Assembly (NCBI GenBank): GCA_005801425.1
Contig: SYDY01000102.1
Span: 1 to 38,300, forward strand
DNA length: 38,300 bases
Source: Bdellovibrionales bacterium
GTDB taxonomy: Bacteria > Myxococcota > XYA12-FULL-58-9 > SYDY01
Reading direction: 5' to 3'
Position 1 is the stretch's first letter, and each line of letters starts with the position of its first letter. Under the pieces are notes generated by a model. That model saw only the letters and a program-made list of their open reading frames with translations. It ran no database searches and was not told the origin of the DNA. The position numbers and the translations under genes were made by a program. Of this stretch, positions 33,299 to 38,300 are shown piece after piece.

Positions 33299-34498
33299 GT
33301 GGCAAAATTGCTTATTATCGGTGCGGGTGGTGTGGGGAACGTGGCAACGCAGAAATGCGCAGCCATGGGCGTTTTTTCTTCGATCACATTGGCGTCGCGT
33401 ACGCTCAGTAAATGCGATGAAATCGCCGAGCGATGCAAAAGCCGACATGGCGTGACGGTGAAAACCGCAAAGGTTGATGCCGACAATGTCCCCGAACTTG
33501 TGAAATTGATCAAAACGACCGAATCCGACATCGTGCTTAATTTGGCGTTGCCATACCAAGATCTCACCATCATGGATGCATGCCTTGAAGCGGGTGTGCA
33601 TTACATCGATACCGCCAATTACGAGCCGCAAGACGAAGCCAAGTTTGAATACAAGTGGCAGTGGGCCTATCGCGAACGTTTTGAAAAAGCAGGACTTACG
33701 GCACTTTTAGGCTGTGGTTTTGATCCCGGTGTGACGAATATTTACTGCGCGCACATGGGCAAGCACGCATTCGATACCATTCGCAATGTGGATATCGTTG
33801 ACTGCAACGGTGGCAGCCACGGCAAAGCATTTGCCACCAATTTTAATCCCGAAATCAACATCCGGGAAATTACGGCCAATGGTCGTTATTGGGAAGATGG
33901 CACGTGGCGCACCACCAAGCCGTTGAGTGTCTCGCAAACCTTTGATTTCCCAGGCGTGGGTGAGCGCAAAATGTTTCTCTTGTATCATGAGGAACTTGAG
34001 TCGCTCTGCCAAAATATCAAAGGCCTTAAGCGCATTCGTTTTTGGATGACGTTTGGCGAAACCTATTTGAAATATCTCGACGTTTTGCAAACCGTGGGTA
34101 TGACGCGCATCGATCCTGTCAAAGTGGGTGATGTGGAAGTGGTGCCCATTAAATTGCTCAAAGAGATTTTGCCAGAGCCCTCATCGCTCGCCAAAAATTA
34201 CACAGGCAAAACATGCATCGGTTGTGTGGTTGAAGGCGAAAAAGACGGCAAATTCAAACGCCAGTTTATTTACAACGTTTGTGATCATGCCGAATGTTAC
34301 ACCGAAACCGAAGGCCAAGGGATCTCGTACACCACAGGTGTTCCCGCGGCTTTGACAGCCAAACTTTTGGCTGAAGGTGTTTGGAAAAAACCCGGTGTGC
34401 ACAACATCGAAACTTTAAATCCTGATCCGTTTCTTGCGGAGATTGGACAATGGGGTCTCCCATGGCAGATCGTGGACTTAGAGCATTCGGTGGCTTAA
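33299..34498 (+). CDS. Saccharopine dehydrogenase-like carboxy(nor)spermidine synthase
   Basis: A 399-residue NAD(P)-dependent enzyme that would join aspartate semialdehyde to a diamine (putrescine or diaminopropane) to give carboxy(nor)spermidine. The Rossmann motif IIGAGGVGNVA is at the N-terminus, followed by SRTLSKCDEIAE, LALPYQDLTIMDAC, YIDTANYE and GFDPGVTNIY, all typical of the Lys1-like CANSDH group. GTG 33299 is chosen because GGGAGG lies 6 bp upstream; the frame begins earlier at 33242 but without family residues. It overlaps the downstream decarboxylase gene by 49 bp. Confidence 0.9.
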   Translation: MAKLLIIGAGGVGNVATQKCAAMGVFSSITLASRTLSKCDEIAERCKSRHGVTVKTAKVDADNVPELVKLIKTTESDIVLNLALPYQDLTIMDACLEAGVHYIDTANYEPQDEAKFEYKWQWAYRERFEKAGLTALLGCGFDPGVTNIYCAHMGKHAFDTIRNVDIVDCNGGSHGKAFATNFNPEINIREITANGRYWEDGTWRTTKPLSVSQTFDFPGVGERKMFLLYHEELESLCQNIKGLKRIRFWMTFGETYLKYLDVLQTVGMTRIDPVKVGDVEVVPIKLLKEILPEPSSLAKNYTGKTCIGCVVEGEKDGKFKRQFIYNVCDHAECYTETEGQGISYTTGVPAALTAKLLAEGVWKKPGVHNIETLNPDPFLAEIGQWGLPWQIVDLEHSVA

Positions 34499-35643
34499 CG
34501 CGCGAATTTCTCACGTGTGATGCAATTCCAAGCCCAGCGTTTGTGGTCAACGAGGTTGCACTTCGGCGCAATCTCTCTGTGCTGCGCGGGGTGATGGACC
34601 GATCGGGATGTCGCATCATCCAAGCGCTCAAAGGTTTCTCCATGTGGAGTACCTTTCCTATTGCGCGCCAGTATTTGGTGGGTGCTGCGGCAAGCTCGCT
34701 CAATGAAGCCAAACTTGCAGCAGAATTTGGCGGTGAGGTGCACACCTATGCACCGGCTTATCTCGAACATGAATTTGATGAGATCTGTGCGTTGTCCCAT
34801 CATGTTGTCTTTAATTCGGTCGGTGAATTTAAACGATTTGCCGATCGTGCCGTTGGAAAAACGCAGCTTGGTTTGCGCGTCAATCCGCAACATTCTGAAG
34901 GTCACACAGCATTGTACGATCCATGCAGTCCAGGATCGCGATTGGGCGCTATTGAAGCCCATGTGCGGCCTGCATGGGATGCGGGCGAACTTGCGGGCAT
35001 GACCGGTTTGCACATGCATACGTTGTGCGAACAAAACAGCGATGCCTTGGAACGCACGGTGGTGGCTTTGCGCACGCGCTTTGGTGATATTTTACGCGAG
35101 ATGGATTGGATCAATTTGGGAGGTGGACATCACATCACCCGAGAAGATTACGATGAGGCCCGTTTGGAACGTGTGATCAAAGGCCTGCAAGATGATTATG
35201 GCCTGGTTGTGTATCTTGAACCCGGTGAAGCGGTTGCGCTTAACACAGGTGTCTTGGTGTCGACTGTGCTTGATGTGATTGAGGGTGAGCCAGACATCGC
35301 GATGCTTGATACCAGTGCTACGGCTCATATGCCTGATGTGCTTGAAATGCCGTATCGTCCCCAGCTTTTGGATGCAGGCGAGCCGGGTGAAAAAACGTTT
35401 ACGTACAAACTGGGTGGCCTTACCTGTTTGGCAGGGGATTTTGTGGGCTCGTGGAGTTTTGATACACCCCTTAAACGTGGCGACCGTTTGATCTTTGGCG
35501 ATATGGCCCATTACACCATGGTCAAAACATCGACGTTCAATGGTGTAAATTTACCGTCCATTGTGCTCGCCAACAGCGACACGGGTGATATTCGTGTGGT
35601 GCGGACGTTTGGGTATGACGATTTCAAGAATCGTTTGAGTTAG
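34450..35643 (+). CDS. nspC: Carboxynorspermidine/carboxyspermidine decarboxylase
   Basis: A 397-residue PLP enzyme of the alanine-racemase-fold decarboxylases. The PLP lysine is in QALKGFSMW (K61); HMHTLCEQNSD, NLGGGHHI and YLEPGEAVALNTG follow, and the GDFVGSWSFD region is characteristic of NspC. It removes CO2 from carboxy(nor)spermidine to finish the alternative polyamine pathway, and it directly follows the gene for the preceding enzyme. ATG 34450 has CGGAGA upstream; ATG 34462 is an alternative. Either start lies inside the previous gene. Confidence 0.93.
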   Translation: MGSPMADRGLRAFGGLTREFLTCDAIPSPAFVVNEVALRRNLSVLRGVMDRSGCRIIQALKGFSMWSTFPIARQYLVGAAASSLNEAKLAAEFGGEVHTYAPAYLEHEFDEICALSHHVVFNSVGEFKRFADRAVGKTQLGLRVNPQHSEGHTALYDPCSPGSRLGAIEAHVRPAWDAGELAGMTGLHMHTLCEQNSDALERTVVALRTRFGDILREMDWINLGGGHHITREDYDEARLERVIKGLQDDYGLVVYLEPGEAVALNTGVLVSTVLDVIEGEPDIAMLDTSATAHMPDVLEMPYRPQLLDAGEPGEKTFTYKLGGLTCLAGDFVGSWSFDTPLKRGDRLIFGDMAHYTMVKTSTFNGVNLPSIVLANSDTGDIRVVRTFGYDDFKNRLS

Positions 35644-35712
35644 TAATAAATATTCACCTCATAAGATTAAACCCGTCATGACAAATCCTATCGGTATTGC
35701 TATTCTTCACGC

Positions 35713-36861
35713 ATGGCAAATAGCATAACAAGTTTCTTTCAGCGCATCACACATCGTACTTCGGACCGTGAAACTGAAAGAGATCCGATCGTCCGCATAC
35801 CGCTGCTTTCGATTGGTCATGAGGTTTCGTACGCAGCCCTCGCCAGCTCATCCCCACAACCTGTTGCGCCATCGCCTCTGCCACCGACACCCACGTCAGT
35901 GCGGAATGTACGGCACGCTAAAATCAAAATCGAAGTAAATAACGTGCTTACGGGTGAATACACATGGGTGCGCTCCGCCAATGGCCAAGAAGTCGCGCGT
36001 TTCAAAAATCCCGGAGTTTGCTACGCCGGAGAATTCAACAGCGATGGGCAATTTCAGGGATTCGGTTCATTGCAAGTTCCCTCTCGCTCTGGACAAGCAT
36101 GGAAATATACCGGTGAATTCGAAAATGGAAAATTCCACGTTCAGGGAATATTTGCCTGGGAAAGCGGCGACAGATACGAAGGTTCGTTTGAAAACGGACA
36201 ATTCCACGGTCCGGGAATATTTGCCTGGAAAAGCGGCGACAGATACGAAGGTTCGTTTGAAAAGGGACAATTCCACGGTCAGGGAATATTTACCCGCAAA
36301 AATGGCGACAGATACGAAGGTTCGTTTGAAAAGGGACAATTCCACGGTCAGGGAATGTTTACCGACAAAAACGGCAGTAAAGCCGAAGGTCGTTTCGAAA
36401 ACGGACAATTCAAAAACGGTAGAATGAACTACGCGAATGGCACCACATACGAAGGTTCATTTGATGAAAAGGGACAAATCCAAAACGGTAAAATGAACTA
36501 CGCGAATGGTAGAACATACGAAGGTTCATTTGATGAAAAGGAACAATTCCAAAACGGTAAAATGAACTACGCGAATGGCATCACATACGAAGGTTCATTC
36601 GAAAACAAACAGCGCCACGGCCAAGGGACATTCACCTTTGCGAATGGCGACGTTTTCATTGGACGTTTTGTTGATGACAAACGTCGCAATGGAATGATGA
36701 CGTTCAATAAAAACGACGTCTGGATAAGTTACACAGGGGAATTCGGCGTGGATCCTCAATCTGTTGACGGATCGACGACATTCCACGGCCAAGGCACGCT
36801 CACCTTCAAGGACGGTCGCATTCAAGAAGGTAAATTTGAGTATGGAACGTTCATTGATTAG
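35713..36861 (+). CDS. MORN-repeat protein
   Basis: A 382-residue protein without signal peptide. The first 100 residues are polar with a Pro-rich stretch (PQPVAPSPLPPTPT), followed by about ten 23-residue MORN units of the form YEGSFENGQFHGQGIF or YEGSFDEKGQIQNGKMNYANG. MORN repeats form beta-hairpin rods that bind lipids or proteins; in bacteria their roles are varied. Two repeat subtypes are visible: the HGQG type in the first half and the QNGKMNYANG type in the second half. ATG 35713 follows an AT-rich leader with no strong Shine-Dalgarno sequence. The DNA repeats at a 69-bp period. Confidence 0.88.
   Translation: MANSITSFFQRITHRTSDRETERDPIVRIPLLSIGHEVSYAALASSSPQPVAPSPLPPTPTSVRNVRHAKIKIEVNNVLTGEYTWVRSANGQEVARFKNPGVCYAGEFNSDGQFQGFGSLQVPSRSGQAWKYTGEFENGKFHVQGIFAWESGDRYEGSFENGQFHGPGIFAWKSGDRYEGSFEKGQFHGQGIFTRKNGDRYEGSFEKGQFHGQGMFTDKNGSKAEGRFENGQFKNGRMNYANGTTYEGSFDEKGQIQNGKMNYANGRTYEGSFDEKEQFQNGKMNYANGITYEGSFENKQRHGQGTFTFANGDVFIGRFVDDKRRNGMMTFNKNDVWISYTGEFGVDPQSVDGSTTFHGQGTLTFKDGRIQEGKFEYGTFID
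36112..36660 (+). repeat. 69-bp tandem repeats encoding MORN units
   Basis: Units start at 36112, 36181, 36250, 36319 and 36388, then 36454 (3 bp short), 36523 and 36592. Neighbouring copies are nearly identical at the DNA level (for example the units at 36181, 36250 and 36319), which points to recent tandem duplication or gene conversion. Confidence 0.85.
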
Positions 36862-36889
36862 GAACTGATTGCTGATTGGGGACATGATT

Positions 36890-37034
36890 GGGGACATTCC
36901 AGAATTACGCGTCAAAAGTGCTTTTTCTGGCACTGTTTTTGCTCGGCTTCTTTTTGTGGTAAGAATTCACGGTAAATGATAGCAAAAATAATGCCAGAAA
37001 AAGCACTTTTGACGCGTAATTCTGGAATGTCCCC
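36890..37034. repeat. Palindromic element with perfect 43-bp arms (GGGGACATTCC...GGAATGTCCCC)
   Basis: The arms 36890-36932 and 36992-37034 are perfect inverted repeats over 43 bp, and a TTTTTGCT similarity continues inward on both sides; the centre includes GAATTC. The 145-bp element would form a very stable hairpin. A shorter GGGGACAT copy lies just before it at 36878-36885. The right arm contains the ATG of the next gene. Confidence 0.85.
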
Positions 37035-37701
37035 ACGCATCGCGCTTCTCTTCTTCGCTCTATTATTGCCGACGCTGGCCCATGCAGATGAAACGGCAGT
37101 GGATTGTGTTGACGACGTAGCACCTGCGATATCTCCACCTCCCGCAACAAAATTTGAACGCTTCATGCTATCGTTAAAAAATACGGTTAGTGAACACGGT
37201 TACGCAGTGGGGATCGCAGGCGGTATGGCATATACCCACGGTGATTTTTCGCCAGCGATGCCCGTGTCGGGGACGATTACCGTGAATGCAGGTTACGCGC
37301 TTAAATTGCCACTTACGATTGAAGCGGTGACAGGGCTTGATGTTTTTACACAGGCAAGTCGTGCAGGCACAGCGGGGTCGCTTGGGACATCGCAAACCTT
37401 GTGGGCCATCCCATTTCGTTTTGGGATACGTTACGAGCCGCGTATTGGACAATGGGTGCCCATGGTGGCCGTGCGTGCTGGGGCGAGTTTACTGCGGACA
37501 TCGTTGCATTATGATCAGGGCGAAACAGTGAATGGCTGGCTGCCTTCTATTTCGGGTGATGTGGGCGTTGGCATTGGATATCTGTGGCACGATGTGGTGG
37601 TGGGCCTTGGTGCATGGTACGTGTTGCATGCGCCTGTGCAAACGAATGTTATCGGCAATGTTCTTGCGGTGTTAGAAATTCGGTACCGGTCGGTAAGGTA
37701 G
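37027..37701 (+). CDS. Putative outer-membrane beta-barrel protein
   Basis: A 224-residue protein with a clear Sec signal peptide (hydrophobic core IALLFFALLLP, cleavage after LAHA). The mature part has alternating strands typical of an 8-strand barrel (GYAVGIAGGMAYTHGDF, RFGIRYEPRIGQWVPMVAVRAG) and ends LEIRYRSVR. Its ATG (37027) and first codons lie in the right arm of the 43-bp inverted repeat, and its TAG stop (37699-37701) lies in the palindromic repeat at 37698-37722, so repeats border it at both ends. The frame is open upstream into the repeat (from 36976), but that part adds no signal peptide. It resembles the partial gene at the window start in style only. Confidence 0.78.
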   Translation: MSPRIALLFFALLLPTLAHADETAVDCVDDVAPAISPPPATKFERFMLSLKNTVSEHGYAVGIAGGMAYTHGDFSPAMPVSGTITVNAGYALKLPLTIEAVTGLDVFTQASRAGTAGSLGTSQTLWAIPFRFGIRYEPRIGQWVPMVAVRAGASLLRTSLHYDQGETVNGWLPSISGDVGVGIGYLWHDVVVGLGAWYVLHAPVQTNVIGNVLAVLEIRYRSVR

Positions 37702-37722
37702 GGCGGTCCGCGAACCGCCCTA
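37698..37722. repeat. Short palindromic repeat shared by two convergent TAG stop codons
   Basis: GTAGGGCGGT and ACCGCCCTA flank a short loop. The left arm contains the TAG stop of the outer-membrane gene (37699-37701), and the right arm read on the minus strand contains the TAG stop of the PHAX-like gene (37722-37720). It belongs to the GTAGGGGCG family. Confidence 0.8.
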
Positions 37723-38037
37723 AGCTGCAGCGGCTGTTTGTGGTGCAGTGTATCGTGAGCTTGTAAGTTGCATGCGGCGTTTGCGAAGTTTTCGGAGCTC
37801 TGCCCGCGTTACATTTTCTTTAAGATGTCTAAAAAATACACCACCGACAGTGCGACGGCGTTCGCCAAAGGTCATGCCGCCTTGGGCTTCAATGGCAAAA
37901 GCTTCCGCGAGAAGGTTTTGGACACGCATGACACCCAACACTTCGAGTGCACTGTAAATGGTGTCCAAGGGCTTTGCGTCGGCCTCACCCAATTGTTCTG
38001 CAATCATCATTGTAACGCTACGAAGGGCTTCGCTCAT
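37720..38037 (-). CDS. PHAX-like RNA-binding domain protein
   Basis: A 105-residue protein. About residues 15-75 resemble the RNA-binding domain of the eukaryotic snRNA export adaptor PHAX: an amphipathic helix pair, then LLAEAFAIEAQGGMTFGERRRTVGG and VFFRHLKEN, where the eukaryotic domain typically has an IEKNGGM stretch followed by GxRRRTPGGVFLxLLK. The C-terminus is basic (RKLRKRRMQ). It would bind RNA; PHAX-type domains have been noted in bacteria but I cannot check the distribution. Start is ATG 38037 or TTG 38073, neither with a good ribosome-binding site. Its TAG stop is inside a palindromic repeat. It lies downstream of dcd on the same strand. Confidence 0.72.
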   Translation of the reverse strand: MSEALRSVTMMIAEQLGEADAKPLDTIYSALEVLGVMRVQNLLAEAFAIEAQGGMTFGERRRTVGGVFFRHLKENVTRAELRKLRKRRMQLTSSRYTAPQTAAAA

Positions 38038-38086
38038 GTGTGCAGGAATTGCACATGTAATAAAATATGGCAATATGTATTGATAG

Positions 38087-38121
38087 GTAGGGGCGAATGG
38101 CGCAGCAAGCGGTGCCCCTAC
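38087..38121. repeat. Short palindromic repeat, GTAGGGGC...GCCCCTAC
   Basis: Perfect 8-bp ends GTAGGGGC and GCCCCTAC with partly complementary centre. The right arm, read on the minus strand, provides the TAG stop codon of dcd (38120-38118). Same family as the copies at 25126, 26698 and 37698. Confidence 0.75.
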
Positions 38122-38300
38122 GAATGTGGCAGCGTCACGCCGCGCTGACCTTGGTATTTTCCACCGCGATCAGCATAAGACGTTTCACATACATCTTCGG
38201 CTGCGAGGAAAATAAATTGGGCCACGCCTTCGTACGCGTAAATTTTTGCGGGGAGGGGTGTTGTGTTGGAAAATTCAAGGGTCACGTGGCCTTCCCACTC
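38118..38300 (-). CDS. dcd: dCTP deaminase, C-terminal part (runs off the window)
   Basis: The last 60 residues of a gene on the minus strand that enters from the right edge. The segments [42 protein letters not shown] and the GVTLPHS end match the C-terminus of dCTP deaminase (Dcd), which makes dUTP for thymidylate synthesis. The stop TAG is formed by the end of a GTAGGGGC palindromic repeat. The tail after GVTLP is only two residues, so truncation by the repeat, if any, is slight. Confidence 0.88.
   Translation of the reverse strand, partial: EWEGHVTLEFSNTTPLPAKIYAYEGVAQFIFLAAEDVCETSYADRGGKYQGQRGVTLPHS

Noticed and set aside
36067-36408. Repetitive minus-strand and alternative plus-strand frames in the MORN region
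   Set aside because: They arise from the 69-bp period, which is a multiple of three and keeps all frames open; the MORN frame explains the sequence.
36112-36660. Tandem repeats considered as a CRISPR array
   Set aside because: Units are contiguous, have no spacers, and are coding.
1-38300. tRNA, rRNA or riboswitch genes
   Set aside because: None was recognised by eye; a tRNA or covariance-model scan was not possible.

Overview
The window reads as chromosomal DNA of a Gram-negative bacterium of roughly 50% GC. Many proteins carry lipoprotein or Sec signal peptides, and there are several outer-membrane beta-barrel-like proteins. The gene mix (DUF3516-type helicase, imelysin/di-haem pair, Cys-rich lipoproteins, carboxyspermidine-type polyamine genes) and the many small palindromic repeats suggest an uncultured relative of the Myxococcota/Bdellovibrionota (former Deltaproteobacteria). 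That placement is inference, because no rRNA or other decisive marker is present. No tRNA, rRNA, CRISPR array, prophage or transposase gene was seen.

Layout. 1-5187: a partial outer-membrane protein on the minus strand, then a plus-strand RNA/GTPase block: a miniature cysteine-desulfurase-like protein, mnmA, rnc, era and der. 5186-6218: a 163-bp palindromic MITE-like element overlapping the der stop codon, then an AT-richer class D (OXA-type) beta-lactamase lipoprotein. 6284-10886: an apparent operon of a PHBH-type FAD monooxygenase, a long DIT1/PvcA-family isocyanide synthase and a protein with a possible transglutaminase-like triad; this is the best candidate for an undescribed biosynthetic system. 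10931-16233: a Ski2-like helicase, an ApaH-like phosphatase, a lipoprotein and a YitT-family membrane protein. 16314-18952: a promoter with a strong Fur-box match in front of an imelysin lipoprotein and a di-haem (DUF1111) lipoprotein. 18975-25885: a lipid kinase, a porin, then pstS-pstC-pstA-pstB-phoU. 25895-28475 (minus): a DsbA-like lipoprotein and two Cys-rich lipoproteins. 28596-33207: an MBL-fold hydrolase, a repeat island, a small His-rich protein, a large membrane protein, a Cys-repeat lipoprotein and a basic protein. 33299-35643: a saccharopine-dehydrogenase-like enzyme plus nspC. 35713-38300: a MORN-repeat protein, an outer-membrane-like protein, a PHAX-like RNA-binding protein and the C-terminus of dcd.

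A recurring theme is short palindromic repeats that have become part of genes. The stop codons of four genes (der, the 37027-37701 outer-membrane gene, the PHAX-like gene and dcd) are TAG codons inside the TAGGGC or TAGGGG ends of palindromic elements. One REP-type repeat encodes most of the signal peptide of the di-haem lipoprotein, and one arm of a 43-bp perfect inverted repeat carries the start codon of the 37027 gene. The other notable points are the isocyanide-synthase operon, the degenerate cysteine desulfurase translationally coupled to mnmA, and the bacterial PHAX-like domain. All function calls come from reading the sequence by eye; no database search was possible.
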